The translations under genes and the position numbers were made by a program. Positions 1 through 8,935 of a stretch of 64,000 nucleotides of DNA are shown piece after piece. Source of the DNA: Pseudomonas sp. N3-W (GTDB lineage Bacteria > Pseudomonadota > Gammaproteobacteria > Pseudomonadales > Pseudomonadaceae); assembly GCF_024970185.1 (NCBI RefSeq), contig NZ_CP103965.1, positions 2,166,001-2,230,000 of the forward strand. Direction: 5' to 3'. Positions within the stretch are counted from its first letter, which is position 1. Each line of letters opens with the position of its first letter. The notes below the pieces were generated by a model. It was not told the DNA's origin. It saw nothing but the letters and a program-made list of their open reading frames with translations, and did not search any database.

Positions 1-24
1 GTGGGAGCGAGCCTGCTCGCGAAG
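1..24. repeat. REP palindrome (partial context)
   Basis: The window opens with the same 24-bp REP word that occurs at 37732-37755 and 37791-37814, containing the palindrome core GCGAGCCTGCTCGC. It lies just downstream of the efflux gene stop codon. Whether a partner REP lies upstream cannot be seen because the window starts here. Confidence 0.75.
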
Positions 25-52
25 GTGTCTGGAGGAGCGCTGCAATAAATTG

Positions 53-1603
53 CTAGTGCGCCTCCCCAGCCTTGATCCCCGCCGGCAGCGCCTTGGTCAG
101 CAAAATCGCCACCATGCTGATCCCCAGCGCAATCCCGACAAAATGAAACGCATCGTTGTAGGCCATGATCGACGCCTGCTGATGCACAATTTCGCTCATC
201 TTGCCCAGCGCCGCCGTGTCGCTGCCAAACCGGTCCGTCATCGATGCCATGCGTTCAGCCACTTGCGGATTGCCCGGCACAATCGACTCGCGCAAATAAT
301 CGAAGTAGGTCTTGGTCCGTGCGTCCAGCAGGGTGGCGAGGAGGGCGATGCCGATTGCGCCGCCCAGATTACGCAGGATATTGAACAGACTCGATGCCGA
401 GCCCGCGTCCTGCGGCAGGATGTAGGCGGTGGCGATCAGCGAAATAGTGACCATGATCAGCGGCTGGCCCAGTGCGCGGATGATCTGGATCTGATTGAAC
501 TGCGGTCCGGCAAAGTCCGGGTTCAGCACCCCCGATGAAAAACTCGCCAGCCCGAACAGGCCGAACCCCAGCGTGCACAGCCACTTCGGCGAGACAATTT
601 TCATCAGTTTCGGCACCAGCGGAATCAGGAACAGTTGGGGCACGCCCATCCACATGATCACTTCGCCGATCTGCAACGCGTTGTAGTTCTGGATCTGCGC
701 CAGGTACAACGGCAGCAGATAGATCGAACCGTACAGCCCGACCCCCATGCCCAGACTGGCAATGCTTGATAAGCCGAAGTTTCGATTGCGCAGGATGCCG
801 AGGTTGATCAGAGGATTGGGTTTGGAAATCTGCACAATGACAAAGGTGATCAGGCTGATCAGCGCAATGCTGCCCAGGGTCACGATCAGGTCCGATTCCA
901 GCCAGTCCTTGCGATGGCCTTCCTCAAGAAACACCTGCAAACAGCCGAGGCCCAGGGCCATGGTGAGAATCCCGGCGTAGTCGGTGCTCTTGAGCAGTTC
1001 CCAGTGTGCTTCCTTCTTCTCCAGGCCGTAGAGCAGGCCGGCGATCATGATCAGGCCCGGCGGGATGTTGATATAGAAGATGTACTGCCAGCCCCAGTTT
1101 TCCGTGAGCCAGCCGCCAATGGTCGGGCCGATGGACGGGGCGAACGTTGCGGTCATGGCGAACATGGCCATGCCTTTGGCGCGGTGGTGATCGGGCAGTT
1201 TGATCAGCGTCAGGGTGAACGCCAGCGGGATCAGCGCGCCACCGGTAAAGCCCTGCATGGCGCGGAACACGATCATGCTTTCCAGGCTCCAGGCCATGGA
1301 GCAGAGCAGGGACGAGGCGAGAAACCCCAGCGATACCCACACCGCCAGCCGGCGTGCTGACAGTAGCTGCACCAGCCACGCGGTCAGCGGAATCATGATG
1401 ATTTCCGCTACCAGGTACGAAGTGGAAATCCACGAGCCTTCTTCCAGGGTCGCCGACAGCGCGCCCTGGATGTCCTTGAGTGAAGAGTTGGTGATCTGGA
1501 TGTCGAGCACTGCCATGAAGGCGCCGAGCATCACACTCATCACCGCAATCCAGTCGCGCCGGGTCGGTTCGCCGACCGGGCGGATCAGTTGATCACCGGC
1601 CAT
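53..1603 (-). CDS. DHA2-family MFS multidrug transporter (EmrB/QacA type)
   Basis: The 516-residue inner-membrane protein has the length and hydrophobic pattern of the 14-helix DHA2 drug:proton antiporters. The N-terminal part contains VMLGAFMAVLDIQITNSSL, the typical first-helix motif with the proton-coupling Asp, and a later helix carries a motif-C-like stretch around ATFAPSIGPTIGGWL. It should expel hydrophobic compounds together with the membrane-fusion protein encoded immediately upstream; the two reading frames overlap by 11 bp, which suggests translational coupling. An outer-membrane channel is not encoded here, so TolC-type partners would come from elsewhere. The substrate cannot be inferred. 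Family assignment is secure; the emrB name is only by analogy. Confidence 0.93.
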   Translation of the reverse strand: MAGDQLIRPVGEPTRRDWIAVMSVMLGAFMAVLDIQITNSSLKDIQGALSATLEEGSWISTSYLVAEIIMIPLTAWLVQLLSARRLAVWVSLGFLASSLLCSMAWSLESMIVFRAMQGFTGGALIPLAFTLTLIKLPDHHRAKGMAMFAMTATFAPSIGPTIGGWLTENWGWQYIFYINIPPGLIMIAGLLYGLEKKEAHWELLKSTDYAGILTMALGLGCLQVFLEEGHRKDWLESDLIVTLGSIALISLITFVIVQISKPNPLINLGILRNRNFGLSSIASLGMGVGLYGSIYLLPLYLAQIQNYNALQIGEVIMWMGVPQLFLIPLVPKLMKIVSPKWLCTLGFGLFGLASFSSGVLNPDFAGPQFNQIQIIRALGQPLIMVTISLIATAYILPQDAGSASSLFNILRNLGGAIGIALLATLLDARTKTYFDYLRESIVPGNPQVAERMASMTDRFGSDTAALGKMSEIVHQQASIMAYNDAFHFVGIALGISMVAILLTKALPAGIKAGEAH

Positions 1604-2642
1604 CGCCAGGGGCGTCTTTGATGTTCACGGTAACGGTGACGGACATGCCGGGGCGGATCTTGCCATGCAAGGGGTTGTCCGCCGCGATGGTCAGCTTGAC
1701 CGGAATCCGTTGCACGACCTTGGTGAAGTTGCCCGTGGCATTGTCCGGGGGCAGCAGGCTGAACTGCGCGCCGGACGCCGCGAACAGACTGTCGACCCGG
1801 GCTTCTATGGGCGTGTCGCCATAGGCGTCAAAAGTCACCTCGGCTTTTTGGCCGGGTTGCATATGGCCGATCTGGGTTTCCTTGAAGTTAGCCTGAATCC
1901 AGATGTCCTGGTCCGGGACGATCGACAACAGATAGGCGCCAGCCTGCACGTACTGGCCGTTGCGAGCGGCGCGCTGGCCGATCAGGCCGCTGATGGGCGC
2001 GTGGATTTCGCTGCGGGTCAGGTTCAGTTCGGCTTGGGCGAGGTCGGTTCTGGCGTTGGCGATCATCGCGTCGAGGCGTTTGATCTCGGCGCTCAGGGCA
2101 TTGACCTGCTGGCGCTGACTTTGCGCATCGGCCTGGGCCTTGGTCACTTGCGAGCGCGCGATGTGATTGTCGGCGGAGAGGGTGGTCACCCGTTCTTCCG
2201 AGATATAGCCGGGCTTGCGCAGGGTTTCGGCGCGGGACAAGTCGATCTGCGAGCGGCTCAGGCTGGCCTGACTGGAAGCGACTTGCGCATCGCTGGCGGC
2301 GATCAGGCTGGCCTGCTGAGTGAGTTTGCTCTGGGCTTGCAGGCGTTCGGCTTCGCGGGTGGCGAGGGCGGCATTGGCGCGCTCCACGGCGAGATGAAAG
2401 TCGTCGCCTTCGAGCTTGATCAGCAACTGGCCCTTCTCGACGTGCTGGTTGTCCTGCACCAAAACCTGATCGATGCGCGCGCCCAGTTGACTGGAGACAC
2501 GGGTGATCTCGCCCTGCACGTAGGCGTTGTCGGTGCTTTCATAAAACCGTCCCTTGAAAAACCAGTGGGCGAAAAAGCCCCCGGCAATCAGCAGGACGAT
2601 CACAAGGAAGATGAACAGGCGACGCTTGAGTTGGGCAGGCAT
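1593..2642 (-). CDS. HlyD/EmrA-type membrane fusion protein
   Basis: This is a periplasmic adaptor subunit of a tripartite efflux system. Met at 2642 (MPAQLKRRLF) is preferred to the longer frame opening at 2735, because it is followed directly by the single N-terminal membrane anchor (about residues 5-25) and the biotinyl-lipoyl-like FYESTDNAYVQGEITRVS segment typical of EmrA. A long alpha-helical hairpin rich in Ala/Gln occupies about residues 90-200, and the C-terminal half is the beta-barrel region (PDQDIWIQANFKETQIG). The gene overlaps the start of the MFS gene and forms a two-gene operon with it. No regulator is adjacent. Confidence 0.92.
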   Translation of the reverse strand: MPAQLKRRLFIFLVIVLLIAGGFFAHWFFKGRFYESTDNAYVQGEITRVSSQLGARIDQVLVQDNQHVEKGQLLIKLEGDDFHLAVERANAALATREAERLQAQSKLTQQASLIAASDAQVASSQASLSRSQIDLSRAETLRKPGYISEERVTTLSADNHIARSQVTKAQADAQSQRQQVNALSAEIKRLDAMIANARTDLAQAELNLTRSEIHAPISGLIGQRAARNGQYVQAGAYLLSIVPDQDIWIQANFKETQIGHMQPGQKAEVTFDAYGDTPIEARVDSLFAASGAQFSLLPPDNATGNFTKVVQRIPVKLTIAADNPLHGKIRPGMSVTVTVNIKDAPGDGR

Positions 2643-2851
2643 GGGGCAAACTTTAGTTGAGAAAGTGTAAGAAAAATTATCAGTAGCAGAATCTGGCACA
2701 CAGCCGATGAACGGTAAATGGCATCCGCTATTCATCGAGGCTTACAGGCGTTGTAGGCGCAACCTTGGCTTAAATGCCCTGCTCACTGGAGCCGGGCGGG
2801 CAACGCCTGTTACCATTCGCCCTTTGTTTTATCTTCATTTCGAGACTTGCC

Positions 2852-4333
2852 ATGACCACCGTCCGCACTCGCATCGCGCCATCGCCTACCGGGGACCCCC
2901 ACGTAGGTACCGCTTACATCGCTTTGTTCAACTACTGCTTTGCCAAGCAGCATGGCGGTGAGTTCATCCTGCGGATCGAAGACACCGACCAGTTGCGTTC
3001 GACCCGCGAGTCCGAACAACAGATTTTCGACGCCCTGCGCTGGCTGGGTATCGACTGGAGCGAAGGCCCGGATGTCGGCGGCCCGCACGGTCCTTATCGT
3101 CAGAGCGAGCGTGGCGAGATCTATCAGAAGTACTGCCAGCAACTGGTCGAAATGGGCCATGCCTTCCCGTGTTTCTGCACCGCCGAAGAGCTGGACCAGA
3201 TGCGCGCCGAGCAAATGGCCCGCGGCGAAACCCCGCGTTACGACGGCCGTGCGCTGTTGCTGTCCAAGGAAGAAGTCGCTGCCCGTCTGGCCGCTGGCGA
3301 ACCGCACGTGATCCGCATGAAAGTGCCGAGCGAAGGCGTGTGCGTGGTGCCGGACATGCTGCGTGGCGACGTCGAGATCCCGTGGGATCGCATGGACATG
3401 CAAGTACTGATGAAGACCGACGGCCTGCCGACCTACTTCCTGGCCAACGTGGTCGATGACCATCTGATGGGCATCACCCACGTGCTGCGTGGCGAAGAGT
3501 GGCTGCCATCGGCGCCGAAACTGATCCTGCTGTACGAGTACTTCGGCTGGGAACAACCGGAGCTGTGCTACATGCCGCTGCTGCGTAACCCGGACAAGAG
3601 CAAGCTGTCCAAGCGCAAGAACCCGACGTCGGTGACGTTCTACGAGCGCATGGGCTTCATGCCCGAAGCGATGCTCAACTACCTGGGTCGCATGGGCTGG
3701 TCGATGCCGGACGAGCGCGAGAAGTTCTCGTTGCAGGAAATGGTCGATCACTTCGATCTCAAGCGCGTGTCCCTCGGCGGGCCGATTTTCGACATTGAGA
3801 AACTGTCGTGGCTCAACGGCCAGTGGCTGCGTGACCTGCCGGTGGAAGAGTTCGCCAGCCGCTTGCAGACCTGGGCGCTGAACCCTGAATACATGATGAA
3901 GATCGCGCCTCACGTTCAGGGCCGGGTCGAGACGTTCAGCCAGGTTGCACCGCTGGCCGGGTTCTTCTTTGCCGGTGGCGTGAATCCGGATGCCAAGCTG
4001 TTCGAATCGAAGAAGCTGTCGGGTGATCAGGTGCGTCAGTTGATGCAGTTGATCCTGTGGAAGCTGGAAAGCCTGCGTCAGTGGGAGAAGGACAGCATCA
4101 CCGCGACCATCCAGGCCGTGGTCGAATCCCTGGAGTTGAAGCTGCGTGACGCCATGCCGCTGATGTTTGCCGCGATCACCGGGCAGGCGAGCTCGGTGTC
4201 GGTGCTTGATGCGATGGAAATCCTCGGTCCGGACCTGACGCGCTTCCGTCTGCGCCAGGCCATCGACCTGCTGGGTGGCGTGTCGAAGAAGGAAAACAAG
4301 GAGTGGGAAAAACTCCTGGGCAACATCGCCTGA
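2852..4333 (+). CDS. gltX: Glutamyl-tRNA synthetase
   Basis: Charges tRNA-Glu with glutamate in the cytoplasm. The 493-residue product is the usual length for proteobacterial GltX. The class I signatures are present: the HIGH-like sequence in [16 protein letters not shown] near the N-terminus and the KMSKS-like [11 protein letters not shown] at about residues 250-260. The ATG at 2852 is chosen because [14 protein letters not shown] is the normal N-terminus; the frame is open further upstream to 2774 but without family similarity. It is followed by a cluster holding two tRNA-Glu genes, so the enzyme and its substrate genes are neighbours. Confidence 0.98.
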   Translation: MTTVRTRIAPSPTGDPHVGTAYIALFNYCFAKQHGGEFILRIEDTDQLRSTRESEQQIFDALRWLGIDWSEGPDVGGPHGPYRQSERGEIYQKYCQQLVEMGHAFPCFCTAEELDQMRAEQMARGETPRYDGRALLLSKEEVAARLAAGEPHVIRMKVPSEGVCVVPDMLRGDVEIPWDRMDMQVLMKTDGLPTYFLANVVDDHLMGITHVLRGEEWLPSAPKLILLYEYFGWEQPELCYMPLLRNPDKSKLSKRKNPTSVTFYERMGFMPEAMLNYLGRMGWSMPDEREKFSLQEMVDHFDLKRVSLGGPIFDIEKLSWLNGQWLRDLPVEEFASRLQTWALNPEYMMKIAPHVQGRVETFSQVAPLAGFFFAGGVNPDAKLFESKKLSGDQVRQLMQLILWKLESLRQWEKDSITATIQAVVESLELKLRDAMPLMFAAITGQASSVSVLDAMEILGPDLTRFRLRQAIDLLGGVSKKENKEWEKLLGNIA

Positions 4334-4345
4334 TCGAGTTTGACC

Positions 4346-4420
4346 CTGCAGGAGCTGCCAAAGGCTGTGATCTTTTGATCTCGCTCTTTGGCGGTTTCCC
4401 CCGAATTTACGGGGGAAGGG
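4346..4420. repeat. Intergenic inverted-repeat region (REP-like)
   Basis: Behind gltX there is an imperfect palindrome (GCCAAAG at 4357-4363 facing CTTTGGC at 4386-4392) followed by a GC-rich stem with CCCCCG facing CGGGGG (4398-4415). There is no run of T after the stem, so a REP-like element or mRNA 3' end stabiliser fits better than an intrinsic terminator. Confidence 0.5.
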
Positions 4421-4473
4421 CGGTAAGTGATTGTTATGTCGGCAAAAAATTTTAATTTATTTGCAAAATAAGT

Positions 4474-4502
4474 TTGACAGACTTTCGAAGCGCCATTAAG
4501 AT
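4474..4502 (+). promoter_or_regulatory. Sigma70 promoter of the tRNA cluster
   Basis: TTGACA (4474-4479) and TAAGAT (4497-4502) are separated by 17 bp and sit 21 bp upstream of the first tRNA. The upstream DNA is AT-rich (UP-element-like) and the stretch after the -10 is GC-rich, as expected of a stringently controlled stable-RNA promoter. Confidence 0.8.
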
Positions 4503-4523
4503 TCGCCCCGTCCTCAGCGATGA

Positions 4524-4599
<76 letters not shown>

Positions 4600-4678
4600 A
4601 TTTACACTTCAAGGTCTGGCCACACCGGCCTTGAAGCGATCAGCACTCAGCGTTGATCTGTTGTATAGAAGGGTTTGC

Positions 4679-4754
4679 GTCCCCTTCGTCTAGTGGCCTA
4701 GGACACCGCCCTTTCACGGCGGTAACAGGGGTTCGAGTCCCCTAGGGGACGCCA
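4679..4754 (+). tRNA. tRNA-Glu (anticodon TTC)
   Basis: A 76-nt cloverleaf beginning GTCCCCTTCG, anticodon stem CCGCC/GGCGG with loop CTTTCAC (anticodon TTC), T-arm GGGGTTCGAGTCCCC and encoded CCA. Confidence 0.97.
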
Positions 4755-4806
4755 GTTTTACAGAAGTAGTATCGCAAGATGCTACTCCGCCGCCAGGCGA
4801 TAAATC

Positions 4807-4882
<76 letters not shown>

Positions 4883-4963
4883 ATTTTACACGTTCAAGGT
4901 CTGGCCACACCGGCCTTGAATCGATCAGCTCTCAGCACTGATCAGTTGTATAGAAGGGTTTGT

Positions 4964-5039
4964 GTCCCCTTCGTCTAGTGGCCTAGGACACCGCCCTTTC
5001 ACGGCGGTAACAGGGGTTCGAGTCCCCTAGGGGACGCCA
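4964..5039 (+). tRNA. tRNA-Glu (anticodon TTC), second copy
   Basis: Same 76-nt sequence as the copy at 4679. The spacer between it and the preceding tRNA-Ala is almost the same as in the first pair, which marks a tandem segment duplication. Confidence 0.97.
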
Positions 5040-5064
5040 CGATTACCCGCACTGCGGGATTTAT

Positions 5065-5099
5065 AAGGGTCATTCAATTATTGAATGGCCCTTTTGTTT
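5065..5099 (+). terminator. Rho-independent terminator of the tRNA cluster
   Basis: A stem of AAGGGTCATTCAA facing TTGAATGGCCCTT followed by TTTGTTTG, directly after the last tRNA. Confidence 0.85.
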
Positions 5100-5172
5100 G
5101 TCTGGCGTTTGGCCAACTCTCCTTTTTCTCCAACTCTGTTCTTCAGACCAGCGGTCACACCCTTGACTTGCG

Positions 5173-5211
5173 GAATATTATTATGAGAATAATATTCTAC
5201 TCGTAATATTC
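5173..5211 (+). promoter_or_regulatory. Probable TetR operator
   Basis: A perfect 10-bp inverted repeat, GAATATTATT (5173-5182) facing AATAATATTC (5188-5197) with a 5-bp centre, lies just before the regulator's ribosome binding site. A third half-site TAATATTC (5204-5211) follows 14 bp after the equivalent half-site. The position suits autorepression of the TetR gene and its downstream genes. Confidence 0.7.
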
Positions 5212-5221
5212 GGAGGCAACG

Positions 5222-5761
5222 ATGAACGATAAAAAAGCTCAAACCCGCGAACGCATCCTCAAGGCTGCCAGCAGCGCACTGATTCAGCGTGGCCCGGCCG
5301 AGCCGAGCGTGGGCGAAGTCATGGGGGCGGCGGGCCTGACGGTTGGCGGCTTCTATGCACACTTTGAAAGCAAAGACGCGTTGATGCTCGAAGCGTTCAA
5401 GCAACTGCTTGGCCAGCGCCGGGGCTTGATCGCTGACATGGATGCCGAATTGACCGGCGAAGAGCGCCGCGCGCTGGTCGCTGCGTTCTACCTGTCGCGT
5501 AAACACCGTGATTCCACCGACCACGCTTGCCCGATCCCGGCGTCCATCGGTGAGTTGGGGCGCCTGCCGGACGAGTTTCGCCAAGCGTTGAATGAGCACG
5601 TGGAACTGATGGTCGCGCAACTGGCGGCCAGCCCTGAAGACACCGACAAAGCCTTGGCCGACATGGCCTTGATGATTGGTGGCCTGGCAATGGCACGGGC
5701 GCTGGGGCCGGGCGAGTTATCCGATCGATTGCTGCGCGCTGCCAAGTCGGCAGTGCTGTGA
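5222..5761 (+). CDS. TetR/AcrR-family transcriptional regulator
   Basis: A 179-residue regulator with the N-terminal TetR helix-turn-helix (about residues 8-54: TRERILKAASSALIQRG, then VGEVMGAAGLTVGGFYAHFESKDAL). The C-terminal ligand domain begins at about residue 75 and resembles the YxaF/LmrA-like regulators with DHACPIPASIGELG. The start is supported by GGAGG seven bases upstream. It precedes an alpha/beta hydrolase gene by 30 bp, and the strong palindrome before the start suggests autoregulation of the pair. The effector is unknown. Confidence 0.92.
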   Translation: MNDKKAQTRERILKAASSALIQRGPAEPSVGEVMGAAGLTVGGFYAHFESKDALMLEAFKQLLGQRRGLIADMDAELTGEERRALVAAFYLSRKHRDSTDHACPIPASIGELGRLPDEFRQALNEHVELMVAQLAASPEDTDKALADMALMIGGLAMARALGPGELSDRLLRAAKSAVL

Positions 5762-5791
5762 CCTGAAGGCGTAAGCCTGGGGAGATGAGCG

Positions 5792-6625
5792 ATGAACGCG
5801 TTGAGCTGGGTTCGAGGTGTCAACGGTACGTTGGGCTGGTTTGCACCGAAACTGGTGGCCAGCAAAATGCGTGTGTTGTTCATGACGCCCCGCGAGCTTC
5901 CCCCTCGGGATTGGGAATTGCCGCTGCTGGCGAAAGCCGAGCGGATCACGTTGCGCTTCGGCCTCTCGGCGTTGCGTTGGGGGCAGGGGCCGGCCGTTCT
6001 GCTGATGCACGGTTGGGAAGGCCGTCCAACCCAGTTCGCCAGTTTGATCACTGCGCTCGTTGCAGGCGGGTACACCGTGGTCGCGCTCGACGGGCCGGCG
6101 CACGGCCGCTCTCCCGGCAGCGAGGCCAATCTGGTGCTGTTTGCCCGCGCCATGCTCGAAGCGGCTGCCGAGTTGCCGCCGCTGCAAGCGGTCATCGGTC
6201 ACTCCATGGGCGGCGCCAGCGCGATGCTCGCGGTGCAACTGGGCCTGCGCACCGAAACCCTGGTGACCATCGCCGCCCCGGCACGCATTCTCGGTGTATT
6301 GCGTGGTTTTGCGCGAAGGGTGAAATTGCCGCCCAGAGCGCGCTCCGCGTTTATCCGTCAGGTCGAGCAAGATGTCGGCATGCGTGCCGCGACCCTCGAT
6401 GTCGCACACTATCAACTCGACATGCCTGGCCTGATTGTCCATGCCGAAGACGACACCTTTGTCTCGGTCAAGGAATCACAACTGATCCATGAGGCCTGGT
6501 TCGACAGCCGCTTGCTGCGCCTGGAAGAGGGCGGTCATCAGCGAGTGCTGGCAGACCCAAGGGTCATTGATGGCGTGCTATCACTGCTGGCCGGCCGCAG
6601 CCTTCGGGCACGGCAATCGGCCTGA
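5792..6625 (+). CDS. Alpha/beta-fold hydrolase
   Basis: A 277-residue cytosolic esterase/lipase-like enzyme. The oxyanion strand LLMHGWEGR lies at about residues 70-78, and the nucleophile elbow GHSMGG places the catalytic Ser at residue 138. A late Asp (HAEDDTFV) and His (EGGHQRVL) complete the expected triad. It follows the TetR gene closely, so it is probably its target. The substrate is not predictable. Confidence 0.88.
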   Translation: MNALSWVRGVNGTLGWFAPKLVASKMRVLFMTPRELPPRDWELPLLAKAERITLRFGLSALRWGQGPAVLLMHGWEGRPTQFASLITALVAGGYTVVALDGPAHGRSPGSEANLVLFARAMLEAAAELPPLQAVIGHSMGGASAMLAVQLGLRTETLVTIAAPARILGVLRGFARRVKLPPRARSAFIRQVEQDVGMRAATLDVAHYQLDMPGLIVHAEDDTFVSVKESQLIHEAWFDSRLLRLEEGGHQRVLADPRVIDGVLSLLAGRSLRARQSA

Positions 6626-6673
6626 GCATCCGTTACACTGCCTCGGTTGAAATTATCTGACCGGGAGTGGGGC

Positions 6674-7111
6674 ATGGGCTGGGATCGGGCAACGCCATTT
6701 ATCATTGATCTGGAAGTGGGTGCCGAGGACATCGACGGCCTGGGTCACGCGAACAACGCGGTGTACGTCACCTGGCTTGAGCGTTGTGCCTGGCGCCACT
6801 CTCAGCGCCTGGGTCTGGACCTGGTCGAGTACCGGCGGCTGGATCGGGCGATGGCGGTGGTGCGGCACGAGATCGACTATCTGGCGGCGGCTTACGAAGG
6901 CGATGAGTTGCAACTGGCGACCTGGATCGTCGATTGGGACCAGCGTTTGAAGATGACCCGGCATTTTCAGCTGATCCGTCCCAGCGACAACACCACGCTG
7001 CTGCGAGCGCAGACCACCTTTGTCTGTATCGAACTGTCCACCGGCAAGCCCAAGCGCATGCCGACGGAGTTCATCGAAGGCTATGGCCCGGCGTTGCAAC
7101 TCCCGGTTTGA
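6674..7111 (+). CDS. 4HBT-family acyl-CoA thioesterase
   Basis: A single hot-dog domain protein of 145 residues. The motif VGAEDIDGLGHANNAVYVTWLE near residues 13-34 is the FadM/YbgC-like 4HBT signature with the catalytic Asp and His-Asn pair. The ATG at 6674 with GGAGTGGG upstream is preferred to a TTG at 6647. It probably hydrolyses acyl-CoA thioesters; chain length cannot be told. Confidence 0.88.
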   Translation: MGWDRATPFIIDLEVGAEDIDGLGHANNAVYVTWLERCAWRHSQRLGLDLVEYRRLDRAMAVVRHEIDYLAAAYEGDELQLATWIVDWDQRLKMTRHFQLIRPSDNTTLLRAQTTFVCIELSTGKPKRMPTEFIEGYGPALQLPV

Positions 7112-7119
7112 CACCATCC

Positions 7120-7149
7120 TGTGGCGAGGGAGCTTGCTCCCTCGCCACA
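7120..7149. repeat. REP-type perfect palindrome
   Basis: Two 14-bp arms, TGTGGCGAGGGAGC and its exact complement, are separated by only TT. This is a second REP variant, different from the GAGCAGGCTCGC type. It can fold into a strong hairpin between the thioesterase and dusC genes. Confidence 0.8.
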
Positions 7150-7219
7150 AAAGCATGCGCAAGTCTTCAGATCAATAATCCAGTAAACTGCCGCACGTTT
7201 TTCGTTGAGTGTGTTTTTC

Positions 7220-8179
7220 ATGCAAATTGCCTTGGCACCCATGGAGGGGTTGGTCGACAACATCCTGCGGGACGTGCTTACCCGCGTCGGCGGTATCGAT
7301 TGGTGCGTTACCGAGTTCATCCGGATCAACGACCAGTTGCTCACGCCTGCCTATTATCACAAGTTCGGCCCTGAACTGCTGACCGGCGCCCGCACCGCCT
7401 CGGGCGTGCCACTGCGCGTGCAACTGCTGGGTTCCGATCCGGTGTGCCTGGCGGAAAACGCCGCGCTGGCCTGCGAACTGGGCTCCGAGGTCATCGATCT
7501 GAACTTCGGTTGCCCGGCCAAGACCGTCAACAAGTCGCGCGGCGGCGCCGTCCTGCTCAAAGAGCCTGAACTGCTCAACGAAATCGTCGAACATGTCCGT
7601 CGCGCTGTGCCTGCGCATATCCCGGTCACCGCCAAGATGCGCCTGGGCTTCGACAGCCCGGACGGCGCGCTGGTCTGCGCCACGGCCTTGGCCGAAGGTG
7701 GCGCGGCGCACATCGTGGTCCATGCACGCACCAAGACCGATGGCTACAAGCCGCCAGCGCACTGGGAATGGATTCCGCGCGTGCAGGAGGTGGTCAAGGT
7801 CCCGGTATTCGCCAATGGCGACATCTGGAGCGTCGAAGATTGGCGTCGCTGCCGCGAAATCAGCGGTGTGGAAGACATCATGCTCGGTCGCGGCCTGGTC
7901 TCGCGCCCGGATCTGGCGCGACAAATCGCGGCGGCAAGGGCTGGCGAGGAAGTCGTCGAGATGACCTGGGCCGAGCTGCTGCCGCTGATTCAGGACTTCT
8001 GGCTGCAAGCCAAGGCACAAATGACGGCGCGCCAATCGCCGGGCCGCTTGAAGCAGTGGCTGGCGATGCTGACCCGAAATTACCCGCAAGCGGTGGAGCT
8101 GTTTACCGTGCTGCGCAGGGAGACCGAGCTGGATCAGGTTTCGCGGTTGCTGGGTTTGCAGGTGGCTGAAGCAGCCTGA
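7220..8179 (+). CDS. dusC: tRNA-dihydrouridine(16) synthase DusC
   Basis: An FMN enzyme reducing U16 of tRNAs. The product is 319 residues long. It opens with [19 protein letters not shown], the FMN-binding start of the TIM barrel, and has the [15 protein letters not shown] motif with catalytic Cys98. DusC-type [18 protein letters not shown] and the C-terminal helical tRNA-binding domain follow. The ATG at 7220 is chosen over an in-frame TTG at 7205. It is a stand-alone gene behind a REP hairpin. Confidence 0.93.
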   Translation: MQIALAPMEGLVDNILRDVLTRVGGIDWCVTEFIRINDQLLTPAYYHKFGPELLTGARTASGVPLRVQLLGSDPVCLAENAALACELGSEVIDLNFGCPAKTVNKSRGGAVLLKEPELLNEIVEHVRRAVPAHIPVTAKMRLGFDSPDGALVCATALAEGGAAHIVVHARTKTDGYKPPAHWEWIPRVQEVVKVPVFANGDIWSVEDWRRCREISGVEDIMLGRGLVSRPDLARQIAAARAGEEVVEMTWAELLPLIQDFWLQAKAQMTARQSPGRLKQWLAMLTRNYPQAVELFTVLRRETELDQVSRLLGLQVAEAA

Positions 8180-8199
8180 AAAAAATCTGAAAAAAGTCT

Positions 8200-8228
8200 C
8201 TTGAAATGCAATCAGCGGTCCCTATCTA
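8200..8228 (+). promoter_or_regulatory. Heat-shock sigma32 (RpoH) promoter of ibpA
   Basis: CTTGAAA (8200-8206), a 13-bp spacer and CCCTATCTA (8220-8228) match the RpoH consensus CTTGAAA-N11-16-CCCCATNTA with one or two changes. It would start transcription near 8235. Confidence 0.85.
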
Positions 8229-8234
8229 AGGGAT

Positions 8235-8300
8235 ACGCGATGCCGAATTCGGGTCGCGGAGATAAAAAAACTTGCTGATTGTTTTCAGGAGATTTGAACC
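8235..8300 (+). promoter_or_regulatory. ROSE-like RNA thermometer in the ibpA 5' UTR
   Basis: The predicted leader folds into two hairpins. The first has CGCGA...TCGCG arms (8237-8259) with an inner CCGAA/TTCGG stem. The second pairs CUUGCUGA (8271-8278) with UCAGGAG (8285-8291), which contains the Shine-Dalgarno sequence. One G opposite the SD is unpaired, as in the conserved UUGCU motif of ROSE elements. Heat would melt it and expose the SD. Confidence 0.85.
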
Positions 8301-8747
8301 ATGAGTACTGCATTTTCCCTCGCACCCCTGTTCCGTTCCTCGGTAGGTTTCGACCGTTTCAACGACCTGTTCGAAACCGCCCTGCGCAACGAACCAGGCA
8401 GCACCTACCCACCTTACAACGTCGAAAAACACGGTGACGATCAATACCGCATCGTTGTGGCGGCAGCCGGTTTCCAGGAAGAAGACCTGGACCTGCAAGT
8501 GGAGAAGGGTGTACTGACCGTCAGTGGCGGCAAGCGCGACACCAGCGAAGGCGTGACGTTCCTGCATCAAGGCATCGCCCAGCGCGCGTTCAAACTGTCA
8601 TTCCGCTTGGCCGATCACATTGAGATCAAAGCCGCTGATTTGCGCAACGGCTTGCTCAGCATCGACCTGCTGCGTGTGGTGCCGGAAGAGGCAAAAGCCA
8701 AACGCATCCCGATCAACGGGGCGCAGAAGCCGGCTTTGCAACATTGA
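8301..8747 (+). CDS. ibpA: Small heat-shock protein IbpA (Hsp20 family)
   Basis: A 148-residue ATP-independent holdase that binds aggregating proteins in the cytoplasm and hands them to DnaK/ClpB. The alpha-crystallin domain spans about residues 32-125 (YPPYNVEKHGDDQYRIVVAA through FRLADHIEIKAADLRNGLL). The C-terminal KRIPIN supplies the IxI/IPI anchor used for oligomer assembly. It has its own RpoH promoter, a ROSE-like leader and a terminator, so it is a single-gene heat-shock unit. Confidence 0.96.
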   Translation: MSTAFSLAPLFRSSVGFDRFNDLFETALRNEPGSTYPPYNVEKHGDDQYRIVVAAAGFQEEDLDLQVEKGVLTVSGGKRDTSEGVTFLHQGIAQRAFKLSFRLADHIEIKAADLRNGLLSIDLLRVVPEEAKAKRIPINGAQKPALQH

Positions 8748-8798
8748 GTCATGTATGAAAAAAGCGCCACTCCAACTGGCTGTAGAGCGCTAAAACAG

Positions 8799-8824
8799 AG
8801 GCCCCGATCTGTCGGGGCCTTTTC
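8799..8824 (+). terminator. Terminator of ibpA
   Basis: AGGCCCCGA facing TCGGGGCCT with a short loop, followed by TTTT. Confidence 0.85.
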
Positions 8825-8935
8825 ATATGTGCTGTAAAATACGCCGCTCAGTTTGCCCGCCCAATCACGGCTCTTTACAATCCGCGCCAGCACGGCCAGC
8901 CCTCTCTTATTTCTGCTGGCCCCGGAGCCTTTTTC

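Noticed and set aside
8209..8216. CAATCAGC as an alternative pairing partner for the ibpA anti-Shine-Dalgarno strand
   Set aside because: It lies between the -35 and -10 of the heat-shock promoter, so it should not be in the transcript.
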